A DNA stretch of 64,000 bases from Suillus spraguei (Eukaryota; Basidiomycota; Agaricomycetes; Boletales; Suillaceae): assembly GCA_016800925.1 (NCBI GenBank), contig JABCPU010000044.1, positions 62,001 to 126,000 of the forward strand, written 5' to 3'. The notes beneath the pieces are model-generated. The model worked only from the letters and a program-made list of their open reading frames with translations, had not been told where the DNA came from and did no database searches. Made by a program: the position numbers and the translations under genes. Below, piece by piece: positions 42,299-52,837 of this stretch. Position 1 is the stretch's first letter. Each line of letters starts with the position of its first letter.

Positions 42299-42797
42299 GT
42301 AGCGTAGTGCTGTCTGTACTTGGTGCCGTTAGTGATGGCTGAACCGCCGGTGGTGCGGTATCTTCGAGCGGTAGCAATACTTGCTCAGCGGTAGTGATTT
42401 CCAATGCCATAACTTGTTGTGGTACATCTGCGTCAGAGTGTTCAATAGCATTTCCCTGATAGGGGTCTGCCAGTGGAGCGACTGCTTCAGCAGTAACTGT
42501 GCGGTTGAACGTAATGGGACCACATTCTGGATACAGGTGCAAAATAGTGTTAGCGAAGTCTATGAAGCTGTTACCGTTGTATTTGTCAAGACATTCCCAT
42601 ACTTCTGCTTAGTCAGGATCTGCATAGCGTATAGCCACCTTGATGCGTGCTTTATCAGCGATGCCGGCCAAGTCTGCCAGCTCATCTACAGTAGCAAGGA
42701 ATGTTAGCAATTCTCTTGGGTTGCCATCAAAGTACGGTGCCGCTGCCATGCAGTGCAGTGGCATGCAAAATCTGTCAGACATACTTATCAGTAGCAT
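42219..42797 (-). pseudogene. gag: Gag N-terminal fragment of derivative 1
   Basis: Two open pieces (42797-42609 and 42542-42219) match the first 185 or so residues of the Gag at 55772-54723: Ser-Asp-Arg-Phe-Cys-Met-Pro near the start, then Phe-Leu-Ala-Thr-Val-Asp-Glu-Leu. A TAG near 42609 (TCG-type codon in the relative) and a frame change break it. It ends at the fusion with the antisense gene. Confidence 0.75.
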
Positions 42798-42871
42798 AGT
42801 GGTGTGGTAATAACTGCTGTGACGAGTGTGTGGTAAGTGATTTAGACAAGAACCAAACTATACCAAAGGAC

Positions 42872-42890
42872 CCCCTCGTGGTGAGCTCCA
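42872..42890 (-). promoter_or_regulatory. tRNA primer binding site of derivative 1
   Basis: TGGAGCTCACC on the - strand, two bases from the LTR-B1 end. It shares the TGGAGCYCAC core with 24650 and 55865. Confidence 0.7.
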
Positions 42891-42892
42891 AT

Positions 42893-43844
42893 TGTAAAGA
42901 TACAATCTAGCCTGGGCTGTAGATGAACCATGGCCTAAACTAGTATGCGAGTCTTGCGCTCCATCTAGTCTGCTTCACTTGTGAGAACAAGAGTGTTTGA
43001 CCCTAAAGGAGGATGCCTATTAGTATGGTCAATTTCGAGTCAAACTTATGTGCGAAGGAAGCGTCATGGTTAGCGGTAAGTTGCTGTGGTCAGCGATGAT
43101 GCTGCCAGAACTAGCATTGTGTGTAGCGGTGCTACCATGGTCAAGATATGGTCAGTCACAGTTGTGTCGAGTGAGCAATGTCGAGCAATAATATCAGCAG
43201 TAACGGTAAGGTTGCGAGCAGTGCAAGGAAACAGTAAAGAAAGCTGCGGTACTTTCAGTGGTAAAGTAGCGGTGCATGAGAAGTTCAGTCAAAATAACAG
43301 TCAAAAGTCCAGCAGTAACGGAGAATGAGCGTGATAGATTAACGAGCGATAAAGAACTTTAAAGACTAAGTCCACTACTGGGTAGATCCAGAGCTAGACA
43401 ATAATCCTGACCTATAGTACGTGCAATGGTGTAAAATCAGGTGTTTTTATTGTGCGGGGTATGTGGTGCTTATATCCTAAATTGTATGTACTCGGAATAC
43501 TCTAGGCGAGATCAGTAGCCCTGGAGTGTAGTAACCGCCGTAAGTAAACATAGCGCGAGGCACTGCGGCACGAGGCAACATGTAATAAGGCTTGCCGTGG
43601 AATCAGTGATATCGAACATAAAACAAACGACGCACCAAATGGAGCTATGCAGACGCGGCAAGGACATGGGAGGACATCGGTACGTGGAACATGGTGCGGC
43701 AGTCGGTATGGTGTGTGGTAAGCGTGGGATGCCACTGGTAATGCTAAAGGGGTAAGACGACCATGGACAAGTGGTAACTCCTATAGATGTGAGACAAGTG
43801 TCAAAAGGTGGGGTTTTAAGCCCAGCACCAATATGTTCATTACA
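42893..43844 (-). repeat. LTR-B1, 5' LTR of derivative 1
   Basis: 952 bp, TGTAAAGATACAATC to TTCATTACA in + reading, directly followed by an inverted partial copy. Confidence 0.88.
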
Positions 43845-43846
43845 CT

Positions 43847-44588
43847 GCATCCGCATAGCTCCATTTGATGCATCATTTGTTTGATGTTCGTTATCACTGA
43901 TTCCACGGCAAGCTTTATTACATGTTGCCTTGTGCCACAGCGCCTCACACTATGTTTACTTATGGCAGTTCCTACACTTCAGCGCTACTGATCTCGCCTA
44001 GAGTACTCCGAGTACATACAATTTAGGATATAAGCACTGTGTACCCCGCACAATACAGTACCTGATTTTACACCATTGCATGTACTATAGGTCAGGATTA
44101 TTGTCTAGCTCTGGATCTACCCAGTAGTGGACTTAGTCTTTAAAGTTCTTTATCACTCGTTAATCTATCATGCTCGTTCTCTGTTACCGCTGGACTTTTG
44201 ACTGTTATTTTAACTGAACTTCTCATGCACCGCTATTTTACCGCTGAAAGTACTGCAGCTTTCTTTACTGTTTCCTTGCACCGCTCGTAAACTTACCGCT
44301 ACCACTGATATCATCGCTTGACATCACTCGCTCAACGCAACTGCTACTGACTATATCTCAACCACGGTAGCACTGCTACACATGATGCTAGTTCCGGTGG
44401 CATCATCGCTGACCACGATGCTTCATTCGCACATAAATTAGACTTGAACTTGACCATACTAATAGGCATCCCCTTTAGGGTCGAACGCTCTTGTTCTCAC
44501 AAGTGAAGCAGACTAGACGGAGCACAAGACTCACATACTAGTTTAGGCCGTGGTTCATCTACAGCCCAGGCTAGGTTGTATCTTTACA
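43847..44588 (+). repeat. LTR-B1, truncated, head-to-head with the preceding LTR
   Basis: About 742 bp in the opposite orientation to 42893-43844, lacking the first roughly 200 bp, ending ATCTTTACA at 44588. The pair forms a large inverted repeat with a spacer of about 200 bp. Confidence 0.85.
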
Positions 44589-44944
44589 GCGTGTATAGGC
44601 ATGGAGGAGGTAGAAGGCACACGAAGAGGGCGTGTTCAGCGACGATGGAGGAGATGAGCATAGGCGAGGTAGGGAGTGACAATGGCAAGCCAGCTGAGGT
44701 AGTGGAGGACGAGGATGGGAGCCTCGTCAGGATGAGAGTAGACGGCAACACATAGGAGGAAAAATGATAGTAGGGGCGCAAGAAGGTGTTCTTGTAACAA
44801 TGGGTAAAGATATTGACATAATAATTGTTGATAATTAATGAGGAGTGCCGTGGGGAAGAACGAGTGAACCTGAGGAGATAAGAAATTTACAAGCCAATTT
44901 ATAGAGGAACAAGATGGTGGAACATACCTTTTGAGACTGGAGAA
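44589..44944. other. No supported gene
   Basis: A 65-codon - ORF only. It leads into the 3' side of the helicase remnant; it may include that element's end, but no terminal hairpin was recognised. Confidence 0.45.
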
Positions 44945-45838
44945 TCAGTCATTGACAAATGGAGCAGGATTAAACTCTTGAAAGGAGTAGACGTAAACAT
45001 GAGCAGCACAGCCTCCAAGGTGAGAAAAACATCTCAGGCTACAATTGCCATTGCCAAACACAGAATCAGTTGCATTCTCCGATTGTGGGTATCCTGCATT
45101 CATTTGGCCATCATAATTCCAGATATGATCATCAGTAATTAGATGCACAGAAAAGTGTTGGCTGCCAACATACACAATCCCCTTTAGCCGATAAATTACT
45201 CTGCCATCTTGACATGGGAGTACCAGTGTTTGACTGGGAAATATGGCAACTGATTGTGTCCATTGCACCTTGAAATATAGGACAGGCAGTGCATTCCTGA
45301 GAGTCATCTTCCAAGTTGCACTATCATTGTTTGCAGAATGGTCATGTTGACAATGGGGTGAGTTCAGCTTATCTGTTTGTCTCCAAAGCCAAAGCTGAAA
45401 CCAATGCTGTAAGGACATTAATATATCATTCATATTATGCCAGTGAAAAGGAGTACACAAACATGGAAGAACGAAATTGAGGATCTCAATGGTTTGCATT
45501 GAACCAGGTGCAGATATCTTAGCCTTAAGCAGTTGTCTTTCTACCTCTTGGAACAAGTGATTGAACACTGCACAAACAGATGTAACACAGGGTCCGGATT
45601 GAGGAAATATCTGAGAATCACTCAATGAGAGAAGGTCACGCAGCTTGTTGCAGAAGTAATCAAATAAATCTTGGGACAGTAGATTAGCTTCTGATTCCAT
45701 CAGAGACTCAAATGATTCTGCCAACTCACGTCTCAAATCATTGTTATTGTTGTTGTTGCACCATAAATTTCGCCAAGGGAGAGAACCCTTGTGATAGATA
45801 TAGAAGCATATCATAAATATGTACACTGTCATATGCAC
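44945..45838 (-). pseudogene. Helitron-type helicase, C-terminal extension (possible ubiquitin-hydrolase-like domain)
   Basis: 297 open codons. Residues 28-33 are an Asn run from a short microsatellite. Residues about 35-160 are helical. Around 220-245, Gly-x-Gln-His-Phe-Ser followed by Trp-Asn-Tyr-Asp-Gly resembles the histidine box of ubiquitin-specific proteases, where a His is followed some 12-15 residues later by Trp and Asp. It lies immediately downstream of the PIF1-like helicase in the same direction, so it is probably part of the same protein, separated by a frame break near 45840-45980. The domain call is tentative and the start Met is unlikely to be native. Confidence 0.5.
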
Positions 45839-45980
45839 AGGACCAGTTCGAAGATGACCATCTGCAGCCAGCTGAAGGAGCTTGGATTGTTGCAGGAGTG
45901 TGCTGCAGACCTGGCACTAGTGACACGTGGGGATCATGACAAACAGCTTCTTGTGAAGTGCGCACTCGTTTCCGACTTGG

Positions 45981-46838
45981 TCAGGTCTTTGAAGCAACAG
46001 ACATTTTTGCTGGTGAATCCTCGTCATCGTGGTCATTGGAATATACTTCAACAATACAATGTTTCTTTGTCAAGCTTGATATTATGTTTGTATTGAATTG
46101 CACTGAAATCAAAGCTTGTGTGAGTGTTTTTTCACCTTCTGCATCTGGCACCAGAACAAAAGGACCTTGATATAACCTGCACTTCACAAGAGTATTGTGC
46201 TCAATGGCTTCAAAACACCATACTTCCACCAAAAGATCACTAGGGATTTGTTTGTTTAGAAAATCAACTGTAACAGGCTGTGTTATGCACAGACCTTTGC
46301 AAGTTTGAGCATGAGAAGCAGCAACATATGCAGCAAAGCCACCCTCATGAAGGTTGATGAGAACTTGAGGAAGTGTTTTTCCTCCAGCAGAGTGTCCCAT
46401 AACTGCAAATGCAGGCTGAATGGGGATTTGATAGCGAGTGACACAAATATTCTCTTGTTTCTCCTCTGCACAGTCTATTGAAGTGGTAAATGTCCATGTA
46501 GAGGGTAGAATAGGGTAATAACCCTTTGGGAGGTCACTGAGACAAACCTTGCTGTATGGGAACTCAACCAAGACACAAGAAGCATAAGTAAACCCAGCAG
46601 GACACACGGCTGTAAAAATTTTGCACACAACACCCTGTGAACCATTAGTGATTCCAAGATCTGTTGATAGGTTATGTACTCGTAAAATGACAGGCATGCC
46701 TTCGAATAACATAACATAACCAGGAAGAATGCAAGCTGCCTTCAGTGTTGCAACATTTGACCATAACAGAGTCTCGTGTTCTGCATATGAAAGCTCACAG
46801 CTTGAAAGTTTGTCAAGTGCCGCACAAACAATAAGCAT
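45981..46838 (-). pseudogene. Helitron/PIF1-type helicase, C-terminal half
   Basis: 285 open codons. Residues 47-69 hold Gly-Met-Pro-Val-Ile-Leu-Arg and later Asn-Gly-Ser-Gln-Gly, the PIF1/RecD pattern where the protein describes a stable name and non-ambiguous NG.xG loop. Residues 143-177 hold Phe-Ala-Val-x-Gly-His-Ser and Gly-Lys-Thr-Leu followed by Ala-Tyr-Val-Ala-Ala-Ser, the last helicase motif. Helitrons use such a helicase for rolling-circle transposition. The Walker A part and the Rep endonuclease are absent from the window, so only the 3' part survives. Confidence 0.8.
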
Positions 46839-46865
46839 ATTCTTGTCACAGGCTGTTTGAGCCTT

Positions 46866-47200
46866 TCAAGCATTGAGTACCTCCCATAGCTCATTTGTTC
46901 CAACAATGGCAGCTGCATAAAAATTATCAGGATCTCCCATATCTATTCCATCTGGGTTAGTCACTGATTTTATCAGTCTGGAATTGAACAGTTCAACATC
47001 TTCTTCAGTACACTTTTTTACCTGAAGACGGTTAACTGCATCACCATACTCTGGATCTTCTTTCATTTGCTGTTGATCTGTCAAGTTGATAACAGTATTA
47101 ACTGTCTTCCAAGCATCCTTAACCTCTCCACTATTATGTGTGCACCCGAGTGCCTCCGAGGCACACTTAAGCATGTACGTGATTAAGCGTGATGAAGTGC
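46866..47200 (-). pseudogene. Helitron/PIF1-type helicase, middle segment
   Basis: Open reading continuous in sense with the next piece; a TGA-type break near 46864 separates them. It contains Thr-Asp-Gln-Gln-Gln-Met and a helical region typical of the segment between motifs II and III of these helicases. It is cut at 47203 by an LTR-B1, so the N-terminal part is lost. Confidence 0.7.
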
Positions 47201-47202
47201 AG

Positions 47203-48167
47203 TGTAACAAACATATTGGTGCTGGGCTTAAGACCCCATATTTCGACACTCGTCTCACATCTACAGGAGTTACCACTAGTCCATGGCCTTCTTACCCCTT
47301 TAGCAGTACCGGCGGTATCCCACGCTTACCGCACACCATACCGACTGCCGCACCTCATTCCACAAACCGATGTCCTTCCATGTCCTTGCTGCGTCCGCAT
47401 AGCTCCATCTGGTGCGTAGTTTGTTTCCTGTTCATTATCACTGATTCCACGGCAAGCCTTATTACATGTTGCCTCATGCCGCAGCGCCTCATGCTATGTT
47501 TACTTATGGCGGTTACTACACTCCAGTGCTACTGATCTCGCCTAGAGTATTCTGAGTACATACAAATTAGGATATAAGCACCGCGTACCCCACACGATAG
47601 AACACCTGATTTTACACCATTGCATGTACTATAGGTCAGGATTATTGTCTAGCTCTGGATCAACCCAGTAGTGGACATAGTCTTTAAAGTTCCCTTATCG
47701 TTCGTTAATACATCATGCTCGTTCGCTGTTACCGCCGGCATACCGCTGGACTTTTGATTGTTACTTTTGACTGAACTTCTCACGCTCTGCTACTTTACTG
47801 CTGAAAGTACCACAGACTTCTTTACTGTTTCTTTGCACCGCTCGCAACCTCACCACTACCGCTGAGACCACTGCTCGACTTCGCTCGCTAGACGCAACTG
47901 TTACTGACTTTATCTCAATGGTGGTAGCACCACAACGCACGACGCTAGTTCCGGCGGTATCATCGCTGACCGCGGCAACTTACTGCTGACTCGAACGCTT
48001 GTTTCGCAAATAAGTTAGACTCAAACTTGACCATACTAATTAGGCATCCCCCTTTAGGGTCAAATGCTCTTGTTCTTACAAGTGAAGCAGACTAGACAGA
48101 GCGCAAGACTAACATACTAGTTTAGGCAGTGGTTTATCTACAGCCCAAGCTAGGTTGAATCTTTACA
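47203..48167 (+). repeat. LTR-B1 between helicase and Copia remnants
   Basis: 965 bp, TGTAACAAAC to ATCTTTACA. The flanking 4-mers GCAG and GCGG differ by one CpG transition, but the outer flanks belong to different elements, so the match may be fortuitous. Confidence 0.85.
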
Positions 48168-48264
48168 GCGGTCAAAAGTGAAAGGCGTGGGAAAGGAGCA
48201 GTGAGGTGCACACTTCGCCAAAGGTGCGAACTCATCTGGTTTTGTTACTCCCACTTGAGTGAAG

Positions 48265-48897
48265 TCACAAACCCATGGCCTTGGTGAATTTCCAATGCTT
48301 GTCATGAATTAGTGGTTTTGTGAGGATGTCTGCCACCATGTCATCTGTTGAGATGTAATGTATGACTGCTTTGCCTTTTGCCACTAGATCATCGTGCACA
48401 AAATGGTACTTGCACTGGATGTGCTTTGTGTGCGCATGGAATTGTGCATCTTTGGTAAGAATGATGGCTGCCTGATTATCGCAGTGGAGTATGGTGGGTG
48501 CGCCTTGCTTTTCACCAACTTCAGCAAAGAATGTGCGAAGCCAGGCAAGATGCTGTCCTGCATTACTGAGTCCAATGTATTCAGATTCAGTGGTGGAAAG
48601 CATGACCATGCTTTGTCGTTTGCTTGCCCAAGATATGGCGCCACGGTTTGTGATGAAGGTGTAACCTGATGTGGAGCGCAAAGTAACTAACTCGCCAGAC
48701 CAGTCTGCATCTGAATAGCCATGGAAGTCCATGTCCATTTGCACATCAGTTCCATCATAGGTTAGTTCCATGTTGCGTGTGGCTTTGAGGTAGCGAAGTA
48801 TGTGCTTTGCAGCCTCCCAATGTGAGGATTTGGGTGCAGCACTGAAGCGGCTAAGTACTTCCACTGCATATGCGATGTTGGGGCACATGCTGAGCAT
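48265..48897 (-). CDS. pol: Copia Pol: RNase H domain
   Basis: 210 open codons with the Copia RNase H layout: Gly-Tyr-Ser-Asp-Ala-Asp-Trp near residue 60, Thr-Glu-Ser-Glu-Tyr near 103, Cys-Asp-Asn-Gln-Ala-Ala near 138, Asp-Met-Val-Ala-Asp-Ile-Leu-Thr-Lys near 190. It ends with the expected stop after Ala-Met-Gly-Leu. The previous piece ends at a TAG two bases upstream, so RT and RNase H were one reading. Confidence 0.92.
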   Translation of the reverse strand: MLSMCPNIAYAVEVLSRFSAAPKSSHWEAAKHILRYLKATRNMELTYDGTDVQMDMDFHGYSDADWSGELVTLRSTSGYTFITNRGAISWASKRQSMVMLSTTESEYIGLSNAGQHLAWLRTFFAEVGEKQGAPTILHCDNQAAIILTKDAQFHAHTKHIQCKYHFVHDDLVAKGKAVIHYISTDDMVADILTKPLIHDKHWKFTKAMGL

Positions 48898-48899
48898 GG

Positions 48900-49400
48900 C
48901 TACATGAGTGAGCCAATGACAGATAAGTATGACACTTTATGACCTTCAATCACGATCTCATGGTGTGTGGAGTTGTCTCCTTCCTGGTCCATGGTGAGTT
49001 TGAGCCCATGCGCCATGGGAGTCCAGATAGGTTTGCATTTGGCCATGCCAGTGCGCTGCAAGACGGTGTCTATATATTGGTGCTGCCTAAGTGCGATTTT
49101 GCGCACCTTGCAATTGCACTGAATCTCGATGCCGAGGATAAACTTTGCCTCTCCTAGATCATGCATTTTGAATTGTGCTGAGAGCTTTCGCTTAACAGAG
49201 TCCATGAAGGCACACGTAGATGCAGCGAGCAGCAGGTCATCAACATAGACAACTAGGAAACAGACTTGCCCTTTTTTGCGAAGAACGTACAGGCACGTTT
49301 CTGCATCTAAGCGCATGAAGCCTATCTCGCCAAGTTTGCAATCAAGCATCTTGTTCCAGGTGCACGCTGATTGCTTCAGACCATACAGTGAGTGCTTCAA
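48900..49400 (-). CDS. pol: Copia Pol: reverse transcriptase, catalytic part
   Basis: 166 open codons. Ser-Leu-Tyr-Gly-Leu-Lys-Gln at 4-10 and catalytic Tyr-Val-Asp-Asp at 52-55 are the Copia RT hallmarks. Leu-Gly-Glu-Ala and Leu-Gly-Ile-Glu near 87-95 follow. A TGA at about 49401-49403 separates it from the upstream part. Confidence 0.92.
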   Translation of the reverse strand: MKHSLYGLKQSACTWNKMLDCKLGEIGFMRLDAETCLYVLRKKGQVCFLVVYVDDLLLAASTCAFMDSVKRKLSAQFKMHDLGEAKFILGIEIQCNCKVRKIALRQHQYIDTVLQRTGMAKCKPIWTPMAHGLKLTMDQEGDNSTHHEIVIEGHKVSYLSVIGSLM

Positions 49401-49403
49401 TTT

Positions 49404-49823
49404 TCAGCAGTATCCTGGTTGAATTGGGACGCCTTCAGGTGGAAGTAGGTAGAGCTGTTCTTCCAATTTGCCATTTAAGTATGCTGTGGAAACGTCCATC
49501 TGATCAAGTTCAAGGTCGTATTTTGCAGCTAGCGACATTATTATGTGAATGGATTCCAGGTTTGCAACGGGTGCAAAAACTTCCTGGTAGTCCACACCTT
49601 CGTGTTGCATGAAACCGTGCACAACTATGTGGAGTTTGTAATGATCAATATTTCCATTTTGATCAAGTTTGATGCAAAAAACAGGCTTGGAGGTGATAGG
49701 CTTGATGCCTTCAGGAATTGGCACTGTTTCATAAACTTGATTTGAGTTCAGACTTAATAATTCCTCCTCTAGGGCAGAGCGCCATAGATGTCCATCTCCA
49801 TGGGCAAAAGCTTCCGGCAGCAA
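49404..49823 (-). CDS. pol: Copia Pol: reverse transcriptase, N-part
   Basis: 139 open codons. The fingers pattern (Trp-x5-Glu-Glu-Leu near residue 14), the Val-Phe-Ala-Pro-Val-Ala stretch near 81-86, and Gln-Met-Asp-Val-Ser-Thr-Ala-Tyr-Leu near 107-115 containing the first catalytic Asp. It connects in frame to the next part apart from the stop. Confidence 0.9.
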   Translation of the reverse strand: MLPEAFAHGDGHLWRSALEEELLSLNSNQVYETVPIPEGIKPITSKPVFCIKLDQNGNIDHYKLHIVVHGFMQHEGVDYQEVFAPVANLESIHIIMSLAAKYDLELDQMDVSTAYLNGKLEEQLYLLPPEGVPIQPGYC

Positions 49824-49858
49824 CTGTGGGAGGTCGTGTTCAGCAGGACCTGTTGCGC

Positions 49859-50938
49859 CTATGCCTGCAAAATGTATGTGGTCATTGTCTTGATTTTCAA
49901 CAGATTGTCAGAGAGATTCAGTACACTCAGGAGGTGATACTGGGTCTGCTGCAGGTTGTGCCTCATGGCGCCGTTGCTCCTCATCAAGTGCATGTTGGTA
50001 ATCCTGGTTCTTGTCAGCTGGGCAACAGTCGCGCACACTGCGCCCAACTCCTCCAATGATTTGGGCAGGTGTGCACATGCAAACTGGTGAGCATGAGCAC
50101 ACTGACGAATGCACCTGCGCTTGGGGCATCTCTGGTGGCACAGACATAGGCAAATTGTCGCAGAGCGACAGGTTTTCCAGTTTCTCAGTTAGTTCTTCTA
50201 GCTTGTCTGGGTGTGCATTTGGCAGGTGTGTGTCACAACCCACAAACAAATTAACGCAAGGGCAGAGACTAGGACTCAAACTAAGGTTGTCACAAAGAGA
50301 AGAGGAGCAAGGACGTCTTGGATTGATACAGTTGTAGATACAAGAGGTTTGAACTAAAGAACTACTACAGTGAAACTAGCTAACTATATACACATATTGA
50401 AACTGAGATATAAACTGAGTTTGAAACTACTAGCCAATCATAAAATAGAAATGAGAATTGTACAATGTGATGGTTGTGACATTGTTATGACATCATATTC
50501 TAGAAGGTTCTAAGATCACGTGACACTATCTTATCTTATCTTATCCGATAGCATCATAAAAGATCTCTTCATCTTCATCAGGAAGTTCGGTTATAGAAGC
50601 AGTTATAGGGATTTCGATGGAGTTTGTGTTTGTCTTAGCGCTGGGTTTAGACGCTTTAGGGAAATTGAGAAAAGAGTAATGATTTGTATTTGGAATTCAT
50701 GACAGTGTGGCAGTGTGCCAGGTTCCAGTGGAGTTTGCGCACTTTCTGAGGGATTTGCATCCTCCTCCTCATCAGATACAGATGCATCAGGGCAATGGTG
50801 CTGGAGTGGGAGCAAACGCTCCCACTGTTGTTTAGCAGGGTGTGCATGCCAAGGTGCCAGGTCAACATCAGAAACCTGATCAGTTTCATTGAAGGTGACA
50901 TGTCTGCTTGAGAATACCATGCACTGTGCTAGGTCCAT
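49859..50938 (-). pseudogene. pol: Copia Pol: linker between integrase and RT, cut by solo LTR-E
   Basis: 50938-50710 reads Thr-Phe-Asn-Glu-Thr-Asp-Gln-Val and an acidic Pro/Ser linker typical of Copia between integrase and RT. It is interrupted by 50231-50704 and resumes at 50225 with Leu-Pro-Asn-Ala-His-Pro. Without the LTR and one GTGTG copy the two sides are in frame. Further frame changes lie at about 50056 and 49908. Confidence 0.8.
50231..50704. mobile_element. solo LTR-E inserted in Copia
   Basis: A 474-bp LTR, TGTCACAACC to ATTCATGACA, with perfect 5-bp duplications GTGTG at 50226-50230 and 50705-50709. It matches 39565-40039 inverted. Confidence 0.95.
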
Positions 50939-50973
50939 GAGTTTTTATGCCTTTTGACCGTGTATGTAGCCAA

Positions 50974-51525
50974 TCATGACCGCCTTGCGCCCTTTGGGGT
51001 GAAACTTTCTTTCGCGCTTGTTTTTGGTATGAGCGCATATGCAGGGCATCCAAATGGGTGGAAGAAAGAAGGGTCTGCATTCCAATTGAACTGTGTTTCA
51101 TATGGTGTCTTCCCTTTTATGCCTGCAGCTGGACTACGACCTATGACATAGGTGGTGGTTGACATTGCATCCACCCAGAAAGATTTTGGCAACTTGGATT
51201 CTTCCAGCATGGCTGTGGCGAGTGTCAAAAGTGTTTGATTCATGTGCTCTGTGATGCAATTTTGCTCTGGGGTGTCAGCTGCAGTGGTTTTGAGTATGGC
51301 GCCATCAGTGTGGAGTTCCTTGCACATATTGTTACCAGTGTATTCCCCTCCACCATCGCTGCACATAAATTCAGTGTGAAGCATGGAAAAGCACTCTTTG
51401 TGGACTTCAAAGCAGAAGAATATTTGAATGTCTTTCTTCCATTGCTTGTACTGCTCAAGTACGTTGCTCTTGTGCTTCAGGAAATAGATCCAAGGGAATC
51501 TGGAATAATCATTGACAATAACCAT
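50974..51525 (-). CDS. pol: Copia Pol: integrase core
   Basis: 183 open codons. Asn-Asp-Tyr-Ser-Arg-Phe near 4-9 carries the first catalytic Asp, Ser-Asp-Gly-Gly-Gly-Glu near 56-61 the second, and Asn-x-Ile-Thr-Glu-His near 88-93 the Glu of the DDE triad. Pro-Phe-Gly-Cys-Pro-Ala near 157 follows. The HHCC zinc domain upstream is missing. Confidence 0.9.
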   Translation of the reverse strand: MVIVNDYSRFPWIYFLKHKSNVLEQYKQWKKDIQIFFCFEVHKECFSMLHTEFMCSDGGGEYTGNNMCKELHTDGAILKTTAADTPEQNCITEHMNQTLLTLATAMLEESKLPKSFWVDAMSTTTYVIGRSPAAGIKGKTPYETQFNWNADPSFFHPFGCPAYALIPKTSAKESFTPKGARRS

Positions 51526-51774
51526 TCAATAGCAGAATCGTGAATGCGATGAGGCACCTGAGTCAATGATGACGTCCAGGCGAGCCTTAGTGACAGACAC
51601 GGAGTAAGCCTGAACATGCTTTGCCAAAGCCTTAGAGATATGTACATGTTCTCTAACTGCAGCACTCTTAATGTCTACTTTGGAGTCTGAATCTGCAGGT
51701 GATTCCGCTTTCTTTGCCTTGTCCTTCTTTTTCTTCTTTCCCTCCTTGAGTGCGCAGCTTTGCTCCTTGATCAC
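51526..51774 (-). pseudogene. pol: Copia protease fragment fused to integrase by a deletion
   Basis: A Lys-rich stretch, then Ile-Ile-Asp-Ser-Gly-Ala-Ser-Ser-His, the Copia protease active site. Directly after it the reading jumps to sequence next to the integrase core, so about 250-300 residues (rest of protease and integrase zinc domain) are deleted. Gag upstream is absent, and an LTR-B1 begins at 51844. Confidence 0.8.
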
Positions 51775-51843
51775 ATTGCAGTCTCATGTGTCATGCATAG
51801 CTGTTTGATGTAGTGTGCTCGAGGCGGCAACAGGTTGGCACGC

Positions 51844-52809
51844 TGTAAAGATACAACCTAACTTGGGCTTTAGATAAACCACTGCCTAAACTAGTATGTT
51901 AGTCTTGCGCTCCGTCTAGTCTGCTTCACTTGTAAGAACAAGAGCGTTCGACCCTAAAGGGAGATGCCTATTTAGTACAGTCAAGTTCGAGTCTAACTTA
52001 TTTGCGAAACAAGCTTTGAAGTCAGCGGTAAGTTGCCGCGGTCAGCGATGATGCCGCTGGAACTAGCGCCGTGCATAGCAGTGCTACCGTCATCGAGATA
52101 AAGTCAGTAACAGTTGTGTCTAGCGAGCGATGTCGAGCGGTGGTCTCAGCGGTAGCAGTAAGGTTGCAAGTGGTGCAAAGAAACAGTAAGGAAGTCCGCG
52201 GTACTTTCAGTGGTAAAGTAGTGGAGTGTGAGAAGTTCAGTCAAAAGTCACAGTCAAAAGTCCAGCGGTATGCTGGCAGTAACGGAGAACAAGTGTGATG
52301 TATTAACGAGAGATAAGGGAACTTTAAAGACTATGTCCACTACTGGGTTAATCCAGAGCTAGACAATAATCCTGATTTATAGTACATGCAATGGTGTGAA
52401 ATCAGGTACTGTATCGTGTGAGGTATGCAGTGCTTATATCCTAATTTGTATGTACTCGGAATACTCTAGGCAAGATCAGTAGCGCTGGAGTGTAGTAACC
52501 ACCGTAAATATACATAGCGCGATGTACTGCGGCACAAGGCAACATGTAATAACGCTTGCCATGGAATCAGTGATAATGAACATAAAACAAAAAATGCACC
52601 AAATGGAGCTATGCAGATGCAGCAAGGACATGGAAGGACATCGGTTCATGGAACATGGTGCGGCAGTCGGTACGGTGTGCAGTAAGCGTGGGATGCTGCC
52701 GGTTACTGCTAAAGGGGTAAGAAGGCCATGGACTAGTGGTAACTCCTGTAGACGTGAGACGAGTGTCAAAATATGGGGTTTTAAGCCCAGCGCCAATATG
52801 TTTGTTACA
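51844..52809 (-). repeat. LTR-B1, 3' LTR of derivative 2
   Basis: 966 bp, TGTAAAGATACAACC to TTTGTTACA in + reading. It abuts the last bases of intron 1 of the antisense gene, whose first exon is therefore missing. Confidence 0.9.
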
Positions 52810-52837
52810 GCGGTATCGGTACTAACTTTTCTCTTAG

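Larger units (their letters stand above)
41028..43844 (-). mobile_element. pol-less Gypsy-G2 relative (internal deletion derivative 1)
   Basis: Read on the - strand: LTR-B1 (43844-42893), primer site, start of gag (42797-42219), then directly the 3' end of the antisense six-cysteine gene (42298-41303 on +), then a 10-15-bp LTR-B1 end at about 41025-41038. All of pol and most of gag are deleted; gag and antisense gene are fused at about 42228. Confidence 0.75.

Noticed and set aside
43502..43856. Pairs of 70-150-codon - ORFs in the LTR-B1 copies (10922-11317, 21998-22447, 43512-43856, 52476-52796, and + 47086-47535)
   Set aside because: They recur because the LTR recurs, but the frame is broken differently in each copy and ends at the LTR border; I treat them as non-coding LTR sequence, though a short LTR-encoded peptide is not fully excluded.
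47198..48171. GCAG/GCGG as a proof of clean solo insertion of LTR-B1
   Set aside because: The two outer flanks belong to different elements (helicase and Copia), so the site has been rearranged and the 4-mer match may be chance.
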